DNA from: Clostridia bacterium
GTDB taxonomy: Bacteria > Bacillota > Clostridia > Oscillospirales > CAG-272
Reading direction: 5' to 3'
Length of the DNA: 54,549 bases
Assembly: GCA_017550115.1 (NCBI GenBank)
Contig: JAFYLR010000034.1
Location: 1-54,549, forward strand
Positions within the stretch are counted from its first letter, which is position 1. Each line of letters begins with the position of its first letter. The position numbers and the translations under genes are program-made. The notes below the pieces were generated by a model. The model was not told the origin of the DNA. It did not search any database and saw nothing but the letters and a program-made list of their open reading frames with translations. Shown here one piece after another: positions 25,434 to 33,449 of this stretch.

Positions 25434-26843
25434 TCAAAGCTCTCCAGTTTCAACTTCCTTTGTTATTTCTTCAAGCTCCATAACAATCATATTGTCCGAA
25501 ATGAGTTTTTTCTCAACAATGTCAATAGACGCCATAACGGTACTGTGATCTCTGTTAAATATCTTACCTATATTAGGCAAACTCATTTCTGTTATCTTGC
25601 GTATAAGATAAATAGTTATATGTCTTGCCTTTGCAAGATCCTTTGTTCTTTTAGCACCGATTAGCTCGTCTTTCTTAAATCCGTATTTTTTATATACAGA
25701 GAGAAATATTTTATCTATTGTAACGCTTACAGGCTCTGCCCCTCCGAGAAGCTCATGAAGCAGGTTTTTAGCTACTTCAATAGTTATTTCCTTGCCGGAA
25801 AGGAATATAAGAGCACTCAATTTCTTGATAGCTCCCTCTATCTGCCTTATGTTTGAACGAAGATTTTCGGCAAGAAAAGTAAGAACGTCATCGGGAATGG
25901 TTATCTTACCCTGCTCAGCCTTCTTTTTGATGATAGCCATTCTGAGTTCAAGATCGGGAGGCTGTATGTCTGCCAAAAGTCCCATCTCAAATCTTGAAAC
26001 AAGTCTTCTCTCAAGGTCGGGAATTTCTCTTGGCGGACGGTCACTTGTCATAATTATTTGTTTCTCGTTCTCATAGAGAGCGTTGAAGGTATGGAAAAAT
26101 TCCTCCTGCGTTGCGACCTTACTTGCAATAAACTGTATGTCGTCTATCATCAGAATGTCGCACTTACGGTATTTTTCACGGACTTGCGACATTGATTGTC
26201 TTGAAAGACTGTCGATAAGCTGGTTTGTGAAATCCTCGCCCTTTATGTAAACTATATTTGCATCGGGATTTTCTTTTTTTATTTTGTTCGTTATAGCGTA
26301 CATCAAGTGAGTTTTACCTATACCGCTCGGACCGTAAAGGAAAAGAGGATTATATTGAGACGCTGTGTGTCCCTCTTCAGCGTTTACGACGTTTTGAGCA
26401 ACAGCCCAACAAGCAGCTCTTGCAAAGTTGTTTGAGCTTCCCTCAATGAAGTTATCAAAGGTATATTCAAAATTGAATGAAGGAAAGGGAGAAAAATTAT
26501 TCTTTTCCGTTTCTTCAAAATTGTCTTTTTCCTCTGTTTTTTCGGACGTATCCTCAGAGAACAAATTTACACCTCTATCATTGCTTTCAAACAAAACAGA
26601 AACCTTTATGCTGTGACCGAGAAAATCCTCAAAAGCCTCTTCCAAAACCTTTACATATTTGTTATTTATGATACTTATTTTGTATTCGGAAGGACCAAAA
26701 AGCACGATTTCATCTTTTGTAAAAGAATGTATATAGAGATCAGAAAACCATAGGTCAACAGTAGAAGAAGCAAATTTGTTATCTTCAACAAAAGAACGCT
26801 TTATTTGTTCCCAAATGTTTTTTATTTCCTCAGAATTTAACAT
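25434..26843 (-). CDS. dnaA: Chromosomal replication initiator DnaA
   Basis: 469 residues from ATG 26843, which has AAGGAG seven bases upstream; the frame can be extended by 12 codons but without a site. The order is an N-terminal interaction domain (about 1-80), an acidic linker rich in Glu and Lys, an AAA+ ATPase (Walker A GPSGIGKTH, Walker B ILMIDDIQF) and a C-terminal DNA-binding domain with the DHSTVMASI signature. It binds the boxes in the adjacent oriC and opens the DNA. A DnaA box also lies upstream of its promoter. Confidence 0.97.
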   Translation of the reverse strand: MLNSEEIKNIWEQIKRSFVEDNKFASSTVDLWFSDLYIHSFTKDEIVLFGPSEYKISIINNKYVKVLEEAFEDFLGHSIKVSVLFESNDRGVNLFSEDTSEKTEEKDNFEETEKNNFSPFPSFNFEYTFDNFIEGSSNNFARAACWAVAQNVVNAEEGHTASQYNPLFLYGPSGIGKTHLMYAITNKIKKENPDANIVYIKGEDFTNQLIDSLSRQSMSQVREKYRKCDILMIDDIQFIASKVATQEEFFHTFNALYENEKQIIMTSDRPPREIPDLERRLVSRFEMGLLADIQPPDLELRMAIIKKKAEQGKITIPDDVLTFLAENLRSNIRQIEGAIKKLSALIFLSGKEITIEVAKNLLHELLGGAEPVSVTIDKIFLSVYKKYGFKKDELIGAKRTKDLAKARHITIYLIRKITEMSLPNIGKIFNRDHSTVMASIDIVEKKLISDNMIVMELEEITKEVETGEL

Positions 26844-26895
26844 CCTAAGACTCCTTAAAAAAGAAATTTTTTTACACATATATAGTATTATATAT

Positions 26896-26924
26896 ATTAT
26901 AACATATTATTATATATATTGCAA
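26896..26924 (-). promoter_or_regulatory. Promoter of dnaA
   Basis: On the minus strand, TTGCAA (26919-26924) and TATAAT (26896-26901) are 17 bases apart. The region is almost purely A and T. Confidence 0.7.
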
Positions 26925-26944
26925 GTAAAATAATCATTTTTTTA

Positions 26945-26953
26945 TGTGGAAAA
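26945..26953. promoter_or_regulatory. DnaA box upstream of dnaA
   Basis: TGTGGAAAA, 21 bases upstream of the dnaA -35 box and between the divergent dnaA and rarA promoters, so it could mediate autoregulation of both. Confidence 0.6.
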
Positions 26954-26971
26954 CTTTTTTTATTTAAATTA

Positions 26972-27000
26972 TTTACATATATCGCGTTTTTTGATATAAT
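26972..27000 (+). promoter_or_regulatory. Promoter of rarA
   Basis: TTTACA (26972-26977), a 17-base spacer and TATAAT (26995-27000), divergent from the dnaA promoter. Confidence 0.8.
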
Positions 27001-27017
27001 AGCAGATGAAAAAGTTA

Positions 27018-27033
27018 TGTTTCACGTTAAACA
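27018..27033. promoter_or_regulatory. parS: parS-like site in the rarA leader
   Basis: TGTTTCACGTTAAACA differs at one base from the parS palindrome TGTTTCACGTGAAACA. It sits just after the predicted transcription start of rarA, 175 bases from dnaA. Confidence 0.7.
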
Positions 27034-27059
27034 ATAAAAAACAAAAAAGAGGAATCGTT

Positions 27060-28295
27060 ATGAGAAACGCACAGCTTGCCGATATATTGCGTCCGAAGAG
27101 CTTTGACGAAATAGTAGGTCAAAAGCATCTTTTCGGAGAGCGTGGTGTTGTTCGTCGAATGATAGAAAAATCAAAAATAAATAATATGATATTTTTCGGC
27201 CCTCCCGGTACCGGAAAAACTACTGCCGCTACTATCATAGCTGAGAAAAGCGGAATGGTTTTCCGCCGCCTGAACGCAACGACGGCATCTCTTTCCGACG
27301 TAAAGGAAATAGCGAACGAAACGAATAACGTTTTCGGTAGCGGAGGGATACTTTTGTATCTTGATGAGATACAATATTTCAACCGTAAACAACAGCAATC
27401 CCTGCTTGAATATATGGAGGACGGTCGCATAACCCTTATTGCATCAACGACCGAAAATCCGCATTTTTATATATATAATGCTATACTTTCACGTTCTTCT
27501 TTGTTTGAGTTTAAGCCTGTTGCACCCGAGGACTGCATCGCGGCTCTCAGACGTGCTTTTGACTATCTCAATAAGTTGGAAAACGAAAACAAAAAGGTTG
27601 AGGATAACGTACTTTTATACATAGCAAAAATAGCTCAGGGTGACGTTAGAAGTGCAATAGTTGTCTTAGAGAATTCTTTCTATTCTGCCGAAAATGAGAT
27701 AAAAAAAGAGGACGTTGACGCTTTTAATGCGATGGGAGGAAGCTTTAATGACGATACTCATTACGACCTACTTTCCTGTCTGCAAAAGTCTATTCGAGGC
27801 TCGGATCCAGATGCGACCGCATTTTACGTAGCAAAGCTGATAGCTGCGGGTGAGCTGTTATCTCTTTGCCGTCGATTGCAGGTGATAGCAAGTGAGGATA
27901 TAGGACTTGCATATCCCATGGCGGCGGTCATAACCCGTTCCTGCTGTGAATCCGCTGTAGAATTAGGGCTTCCCGAGGGACGAATACCCTTGATAAATGC
28001 GGCTATAATGCTCGCAACAGCACCTAAATCAAACTCTGCTTATATGGCTTTGGCGGCGGCAAGCGAGGACGTTGAAGCAGGACTTGGAGTCGAGTGTCCG
28101 CCGCATCTGCAAAGTCCGCTTTTCAAGGGATATAAGTATCCGCACGATGCCCCGAATCATTATTTGAATCAGCAGTATCTTCCGAACGACATCAAAAATA
28201 ATATATATTATAAGTTCGGAGATAACAAGACAGAGCAGACGGCAAAAGCATATGCAGATTCTATAGGAAGCTCAAAATATAAAACCGACAAATGA
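27060..28295 (+). CDS. rarA: Replication-associated recombination protein A
   Basis: 411 residues from ATG 27060, preceded by AGAGGA; the in-frame ATG at 27006 lies at the predicted transcription start and overlaps the leader. An AAA+ ATPase of the RarA/MgsA/WRNIP1 family that acts at stalled forks. It has Walker A GPPGTGKTT, then LYLDEIQYFNRKQQQSLLEYM, the sensor ASTTENP and the C-terminal tetramerisation domain with KYPHDAPNHYLNQQYLP. It is divergent from dnaA, where many Bacillota have rpmH and rnpA. Confidence 0.93.
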   Translation: MRNAQLADILRPKSFDEIVGQKHLFGERGVVRRMIEKSKINNMIFFGPPGTGKTTAATIIAEKSGMVFRRLNATTASLSDVKEIANETNNVFGSGGILLYLDEIQYFNRKQQQSLLEYMEDGRITLIASTTENPHFYIYNAILSRSSLFEFKPVAPEDCIAALRRAFDYLNKLENENKKVEDNVLLYIAKIAQGDVRSAIVVLENSFYSAENEIKKEDVDAFNAMGGSFNDDTHYDLLSCLQKSIRGSDPDATAFYVAKLIAAGELLSLCRRLQVIASEDIGLAYPMAAVITRSCCESAVELGLPEGRIPLINAAIMLATAPKSNSAYMALAAASEDVEAGLGVECPPHLQSPLFKGYKYPHDAPNHYLNQQYLPNDIKNNIYYKFGDNKTEQTAKAYADSIGSSKYKTDK

Positions 28296-28330
28296 CAATA
28301 TTTGTCTTATTATGATGGTGAAAAAATAAA

Positions 28331-30244
28331 ATGTACGAAGAGAAAAACGATAATTGTTTTAATGAAAATAAAGCACAAGTCGCCATAATAGGAGCGGGCC
28401 ACGCAGGAATCGAGGCGGCTCTCGCTTGTGCCAGAACGGGAATAGATACTGTTCTTTTCACGATGAGCCTTGATGCTGTCGGAAATATGCCCTGCAACCC
28501 ATCTATAGGAGGCACGGGAAAAGGACATCTCGTTTATGAAATAGATGCGCTTGGCGGCGAGATGGGCAGAGCTGCGGATCTTGTAACTATGCAGAGTAGA
28601 ACTCTGAATTTGGGCAAGGGTGCCGCAGTGCATTCAAAGCGTATTCAGGCGGACAGAAGAAAATATCAGATGATAATGAAGAAAACGCTTGAAAAAACAG
28701 AAAATCTGCGTCTTATTCAAACCGAAATAACCGAGATAATAACCGAAAAAACGAATTCTGATAGTGGTACACAAAGAATAACGGGACTTGTTACAAGCCT
28801 TGGAGACGTCTGGAGAGTCGAGAAGGTCATAATTTGCTCGGGAACTTATCTTGACAGCCAAATTTTTGTCGGTAATAACGTATATGAATCAGGCCCTGAT
28901 GCCCTTTTGCCCTCAAGAGGACTTGCGGATTCGCTAAGAGCTCACGGAGTGAATCTTATGCGATTCAAGACCGGCACACCGGCTCGTATAAAAAGAAGCT
29001 CAATAGACTTTTCCTCCCTTGAGGTTCAGGCAGGAGAAGAGCCGATAACGCCTTATTCTTCAAGAACCGGGGAGGGTGAGCTTGATGAGCTTGAGCAGGT
29101 TCCGTGTCACATCGTTTATACAAATGGGGACACGCATAACATAATAAAAGAGAACATAAAAAGAAGTGCCATGTATTCGGGCAATATAACGGGAACAGGC
29201 CCGAGATATTGTCCGTCGATCGAGGATAAAATCGTCAGATTTGCTGATAAGGAAAGACACCAGCTCTTTGTCGAGCCTATGGGAGAGGACACGGAGGAGA
29301 TGTATCTGCAGGGGTTCTCAACCTCGATGCCGACAGATGTTCAGATGAAGATGATACATTCGCTTTGTGGCTTCGAGAGAGCACAGGTGATGCGTTATGC
29401 TTATGCTATAGAATACGACTGCGTTGACCCGCTTTCGCTTCATCCAACGCTTGAATTCAAAGAGATAGAGGGACTTTACGGTGCAGGACAGTTCAACGGA
29501 ACGTCAGGCTATGAGGAAGCAGCGGCACAGGGACTTGTCGCAGGACTTAATGCGTCCTTGGCTCTGCGAGGACGCGAGCCGCTTATATTGCAGAGATCGG
29601 GGTCTTATATCGGTACTCTTATAGACGATCTTGTTACAAAAGGTACGAACGAGCCTTATCGAATGATGACCTCGCGCTCCGAATATCGACTGCTGCTAAG
29701 GCAGGATAATGCAGACCTGCGACTGAGCAAAATAGGACACGAATGTGGTCTTTTGAGTGATGAAGAATATGATAAATTCCTTCGCAAAAAGAGTCTTATA
29801 GAGGAAGAAATAAAAAGACTTGAAAAAACGAATATTTCACCTGACCGCGCAAACAAATTGCTCGAGAGGATAGGAGAAACGGCAGTATCAAGCGGTGTTT
29901 CTCTTGCCGATCTTCTCCGCCGTCCCGCCGTGACTTATGAAGACCTCTCCGAGCTTGACAACAAGAGAGAAGATTTGCCGAGAGCCGTCAAGACGACCGT
30001 TCAGGTTTCGATAAAATACGAGGGGTATATAAAAAAGCAGATGGCAGAGGTGAGACGTCAAGCGTCGCTTGAAGAAAAGGTTCTGCCGACAGATATTGAT
30101 TATATGTCGCTCAAAGGACTTCGCATAGAGGCGGCACAGAAGCTGACGAAGATCCGACCGATGACAGTCGGACAAGCATCTCGAATAAGCGGAGTCAGCC
30201 CTGCGGATATTTCGGTTTTGTTAATCTATCTTGGAATAAAATAG
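28331..30244 (+). CDS. mnmG: tRNA uridine-5-carboxymethylaminomethyl(34) synthesis protein MnmG
   Basis: 637 residues. An FAD-dependent enzyme that, with MnmE, modifies U34 of tRNAs. The FAD-binding GAGHAGIEAALACARTG is near residue 20, CNPSIGGTGKGHLVYEID near 55, and the conserved QFNGTSGYEEAAAQGLVAG near 377. Its partner gene mnmE is not in this window. A weak ribosome binding site precedes ATG 28331. Probably co-transcribed with rarA (35-base gap) and followed by rsmG. Confidence 0.96.
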   Translation: MYEEKNDNCFNENKAQVAIIGAGHAGIEAALACARTGIDTVLFTMSLDAVGNMPCNPSIGGTGKGHLVYEIDALGGEMGRAADLVTMQSRTLNLGKGAAVHSKRIQADRRKYQMIMKKTLEKTENLRLIQTEITEIITEKTNSDSGTQRITGLVTSLGDVWRVEKVIICSGTYLDSQIFVGNNVYESGPDALLPSRGLADSLRAHGVNLMRFKTGTPARIKRSSIDFSSLEVQAGEEPITPYSSRTGEGELDELEQVPCHIVYTNGDTHNIIKENIKRSAMYSGNITGTGPRYCPSIEDKIVRFADKERHQLFVEPMGEDTEEMYLQGFSTSMPTDVQMKMIHSLCGFERAQVMRYAYAIEYDCVDPLSLHPTLEFKEIEGLYGAGQFNGTSGYEEAAAQGLVAGLNASLALRGREPLILQRSGSYIGTLIDDLVTKGTNEPYRMMTSRSEYRLLLRQDNADLRLSKIGHECGLLSDEEYDKFLRKKSLIEEEIKRLEKTNISPDRANKLLERIGETAVSSGVSLADLLRRPAVTYEDLSELDNKREDLPRAVKTTVQVSIKYEGYIKKQMAEVRRQASLEEKVLPTDIDYMSLKGLRIEAAQKLTKIRPMTVGQASRISGVSPADISVLLIYLGIK

Positions 30245-30346
30245 GCCTTTTGTGGCATCGAATAAAATTATCCAAATCGCACAGCTATACGTTTTATATA
30301 ATTTTATTTGAAAAGATTTTTGAAAAAAATCGAGGTATATAATGTA

Positions 30347-31090
30347 ATGATAGAAAAATCAGAATTTTTTGCCAAAGTTGAGGAGATTTTCGCCAAAAAC
30401 GCACTTGAAGAGTATCTTACGGCAGAAATTTGTGAAAAATTTTACGCTCTTACAAACAAAATGCTCGAGACGAACGAAAAGATGAATATAACCGCAATAA
30501 AGGATATAGATTCTATAATTTCGCTTCATTATGCGGATTCACTGATTCTTTTGTCAGCAGGGATAGAAGAGGGGGCAAAGGTTCTTGACGTCGGATGTGG
30601 CGGCGGATTCCCTTCATTTCCAATCGCCATAGCGCGTCCCGATATAAATGTTGTCGGGATAGACAGCACTGCAAAGAAAGTAAATTACATAAACGAGACG
30701 GCAAAGGAGATCGGAATAGACAATCTCGAGGCTATTTCCGGTCGTGCGGAGGACTTTTGTGCAAAGGAAAACGCAAGGGAAAGCTTTGATATTGTATGTG
30801 CAAGGGCGGTTGCGGCTTTGCCGATATTGAGTGAGCTTTGTTTGCCGTTTGTGAAAAAGGACGGTAGGTTTATAGCTCTGAAATCAAGAACCGCCGAAGA
30901 GGAGATAGAGGCCTCAAGGGGCGGTATCAAAAAACTCGGCGGAAAAATAGAAAAGATAGAGAAGACAACCCTTTATATACCAAACTCCGAGGAAGCCGAG
31001 AGAAATCTCATAATCATAAGAAAAACAGATAAAACACCCCCTCAATACCCTCGAAATTACGCTCAGATAAAGAAAAAACCGCTTTCATAA
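30347..31090 (+). CDS. rsmG: 16S rRNA (guanine(527)-N7)-methyltransferase
   Basis: 247 residues from ATG 30347, with GAGGT about ten bases upstream; the longer frame from TTG 30308 is less likely. The SAM-binding motif LDVGCGGGFPSFPIAIARPD is near residue 80. It methylates G527 of 16S rRNA, and loss of it gives low-level streptomycin resistance in other bacteria. The neighbour order mnmG-rsmG-noc-parA-parB is the classic Bacillota arrangement. Confidence 0.95.
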   Translation: MIEKSEFFAKVEEIFAKNALEEYLTAEICEKFYALTNKMLETNEKMNITAIKDIDSIISLHYADSLILLSAGIEEGAKVLDVGCGGGFPSFPIAIARPDINVVGIDSTAKKVNYINETAKEIGIDNLEAISGRAEDFCAKENARESFDIVCARAVAALPILSELCLPFVKKDGRFIALKSRTAEEEIEASRGGIKKLGGKIEKIEKTTLYIPNSEEAERNLIIIRKTDKTPPQYPRNYAQIKKKPLS

Positions 31091-31100
31091 GCGGTTTTTT
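31073..31100 (+). terminator. Rho-independent terminator of rsmG
   Basis: Stem AAAACCGCTT paired with AAGCGGTTTT around a 4-base loop, followed by more T. The rsmG stop codon lies inside the hairpin. Confidence 0.88.
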
Positions 31101-31116
31101 TCTTTGCTTTTGCGAA

Positions 31117-31132
31117 TGTTTCACATGAAACA
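31117..31132. promoter_or_regulatory. parS: parS-like site
   Basis: TGTTTCACATGAAACA differs from TGTTTCACGTGAAACA at one base in the central CACGTG. It lies between convergent rsmG and noc, 18 bases from a second site. Confidence 0.75.
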
Positions 31133-31149
31133 TCAAGGGTGACGGGCGA

Positions 31150-31165
31150 AGTTTCACGTGAAACC
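31150..31165. promoter_or_regulatory. parS: parS-like site (perfect 14-base core)
   Basis: The core GTTTCACGTGAAAC (31151-31164) is a perfect palindrome and matches the Bacillota parS core; only the outermost pair differs. Its right edge touches the noc stop codon. Confidence 0.85.
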
Positions 31166-32286
31166 TATACGGCTTTTCTCGGATGAGGGATTTTTATTTC
31201 TATTGTAACACCCGTATCGTCCTCGTGCTTCTTTGAAAATATCTCAACCCCCGCACTTTTGACAATATCAAGCGCACGGTCAAGGCTGTTGTAGAAAAGC
31301 CGTATGTCCTTGATAATAGGTATTTTTCGGCTTGTTTTCGTCGCTTCGCAAAGCTCCGCTTCTGCGGCGGCAACAAGCTTTTCTATATAATTTTCAGTCG
31401 AGTGTACGTTCATATGTGCTTTTGTTATAACCCTGATAGCTGAAAGTCTGTCGGCGGGAGAGAAAAGTTTTAAGAGAGCACGTGCGTGTCTTTCGGTCAG
31501 GTGGTTTTCGAGGATCGCTTTTTCTTCTTCCTTTGTAAATCTGAGAAGACGCAACTTGTTTGCGACGGCAGATTGGCTCATCGAAAGACGCTTTGCGACC
31601 TCTTCCTGCGTAAGCTTGAATGTTTCGATAAGCTTTTTCATAGCACGTGCAGTCTCGAAAATATTGAGATCCTCTCGCAAAAGATTTTCTATCAGGGCAA
31701 GTTCCGCCGATTTTTTGTCGTCCGCACTTATAATAATACAAGGAACGCTTTTCATTCCGAGCATTTTTGCCGCACGAAAGCGCCTTTCGCCCGCAACTAT
31801 CTCAAATTTTGAGGGCAAAGCTTCAATCGGTTCCAGGTCTTCGTCGTAGGCGTCAGAACCGAGAATCTTCGCCACCTCATAGGTAACCAAACGAACAGTC
31901 AAGGGTTGCAGGATCCCGTAACGTCTGATCGAATCGGCAAGACGGATGGTCGAGTTTGATTCAAAGAATTCGCGAGGCTGAGAACGGTTGGGCAGAATTG
32001 CCGAGATATCAATATTTATGACCTGTGCTCCGTCGAGAGACAGCTTGTCCTGTGCTTTTCTGCGATTTATCTCTTTGCGAGAGAGAGAACGCACGTCAGG
32101 CCGCCATTCTTCGAGCTTTTTCGGGATCGGACGATGCTCAATTACGCTCTCAAAAGCGTCCTTGTCCGGCGGCACAGTTTCGCCCGCTGCCATATTTTCT
32201 TCTATTTCCTTCAGCACATCTAACATTCCCTCAACATTTCCTATTTCATTTTTTCTTGTTATAACGTTTGTGTGATTTTCCGTCAT
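31165..32286 (-). CDS. noc: Noc-type ParB paralogue
   Basis: 373 residues, longer than typical Noc (about 280). A highly charged N-terminal extension (about 1-88) precedes the ParB-type CTPase domain (ILPNRSQPREFF, GERRFRA at residues 167-173, ENLLREDL near 200). About 27 extra residues are inserted between QPLTVR and FEIVAGERR. In the DNA-binding domain SMSQSAVANKLRLLRF and LTERHARALLKL carry Gln238, Lys244, Arg249 and Arg266, equivalent to the residues that give Noc its own site preference instead of parS. Noc keeps cell division off the nucleoid. No basic amphipathic N-terminal helix is seen. It is convergent with rsmG and divergent from parA. Confidence 0.85.
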   Translation of the reverse strand: MTENHTNVITRKNEIGNVEGMLDVLKEIEENMAAGETVPPDKDAFESVIEHRPIPKKLEEWRPDVRSLSRKEINRRKAQDKLSLDGAQVINIDISAILPNRSQPREFFESNSTIRLADSIRRYGILQPLTVRLVTYEVAKILGSDAYDEDLEPIEALPSKFEIVAGERRFRAAKMLGMKSVPCIIISADDKKSAELALIENLLREDLNIFETARAMKKLIETFKLTQEEVAKRLSMSQSAVANKLRLLRFTKEEEKAILENHLTERHARALLKLFSPADRLSAIRVITKAHMNVHSTENYIEKLVAAAEAELCEATKTSRKIPIIKDIRLFYNSLDRALDIVKSAGVEIFSKKHEDDTGVTIEIKIPHPRKAV

Positions 32287-32644
32287 TTTGAAACACTTCC
32301 TTTCTTTTTCTGTGAGGTCATTTTACCATAAGAATACTGCTGATATGCTCGTTTTTTGGAGTGTGATTTTATGTTACTTTGTGGTAAAAGAGCATCTTAA
32401 ATGTTCGGCTTTGTTGGGTAATAACGATTTTTCAGCATATCGGGGAGATTTTTTGAGCCGTATTTGTTTTTTTGAGCCGAGTTTTGAGGTGCGATTTTTA
32501 TTTTTCGCCTAAAATTTTTTGCTTTTATAAAGATTTGAATAAATATTTAATAATTAGAAATTAACATTGAAAAAAAGGAAAATAGGTGTTATAATATAAG
32601 GTAACCGATGAAAAAATATACTTATTTATATAATGAGGAAAATA
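32287..32644. other. Divergent intergenic region between noc and parA
   Basis: About 358 bases without a convincing gene, rich in T on the plus strand. It contains the parA promoter at 32567-32595 and a pair of direct repeats of TTTTTTGAGCCG at 32449-32460 and 32468-32479, whose starts are 19 bases apart (about two helical turns). No parS or rRNA-like element is visible. A short plus-strand frame from 32288 has no ribosome binding site. Confidence 0.6.
32567..32595 (+). promoter_or_regulatory. Promoter of parA-parB-serS
   Basis: TTGAAA (32567-32572), a 17-base spacer and TATAAT (32590-32595). Confidence 0.82.
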
Positions 32645-33406
32645 ATGGGAAAAATAATAACCTTTGCGAACCAAAAAGGCGGGGTTGGTAAAACCACCTC
32701 GGCGGTAAACGTGGCGGCGTCTTTGGGGATTCTTGGGAAAAAGGTGCTGATCGCAGACCTTGACCCGCAGGGAAATTCGACAAGCGGCGTTGGAATTGCA
32801 AAAAAATCACTCAAAAATACCACAGCAGAGATACTGATGGGTAATATAAAAGCTACAGACGCCATTATAAAGACGAAATTTGAAAATCTTTCGATAATTC
32901 CCGCAAACATAAGCCTCGCGGGGAGTGAGCTTGACCTTTTTTCGATCGAGCATGGTGAGAGGTGTCTCAAAAACGCACTTGATGAGGTAAAGGAAGAATA
33001 TGATTATATAATCATCGACTGTCCGCCCTCGCTCGGTATGCTGACTCTCAACTCGCTTGTTGCAAGTGACGGAGTGATTGTGCCTATGCAGTGCGAATTT
33101 TACGCGCTTGAGGGCCTTTCGCAGCTGATGATAACGATAGGAAAGATAAAGCAGCAGTATAATCCGTCGCTGTTCGTTTGCGGAATACTTGTTACGATGT
33201 ATAACGGAAGATTGGTTCTTTCGATGCAGGTAATAAGTGAGCTTAAAAAGCATTATTCGGACAAGCTCTTTAAGACCACGGTTTCAAGAAACGTTCGTCT
33301 TTCAGAGGCTCCGGGCTTTGGTATGCCGGTATATTACCACGATAAGCATTCAAAGGGCAGTGCCGAATATCTTGAGGTTGCAAGAGAACTCATAGAGAGA
33401 ATTTGA
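32645..33406 (+). CDS. parA: Chromosome partitioning ATPase ParA (Soj)
   Basis: 253 residues from ATG 32645 with GAGG six bases upstream; the ATG at 32633 overlaps that site. Deviant Walker A KGGVGKTT is at residues 10-17, Walker A' near 120 in YDYIIIDCPPSLGML, and the C-terminal SEAPGFGMPVYYHDKHSKGS is typical of Soj. It binds DNA non-specifically as an ATP dimer and works with ParB at parS to segregate origins and modulate DnaA. It is followed by parB after 43 bases. Confidence 0.95.
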   Translation: MGKIITFANQKGGVGKTTSAVNVAASLGILGKKVLIADLDPQGNSTSGVGIAKKSLKNTTAEILMGNIKATDAIIKTKFENLSIIPANISLAGSELDLFSIEHGERCLKNALDEVKEEYDYIIIDCPPSLGMLTLNSLVASDGVIVPMQCEFYALEGLSQLMITIGKIKQQYNPSLFVCGILVTMYNGRLVLSMQVISELKKHYSDKLFKTTVSRNVRLSEAPGFGMPVYYHDKHSKGSAEYLEVARELIERI

Positions 33407-33449
33407 TTAAAATACATATAGTAATAGTTAGAAAAACGGAGATATAAGA

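Noticed and set aside
32288-32512. A 74-residue plus-strand frame in the noc-parA gap
   Set aside because: No ribosome binding site or recognisable motif; the T-rich composition gives Phe- and Ser-rich translation, so it is probably not a gene.
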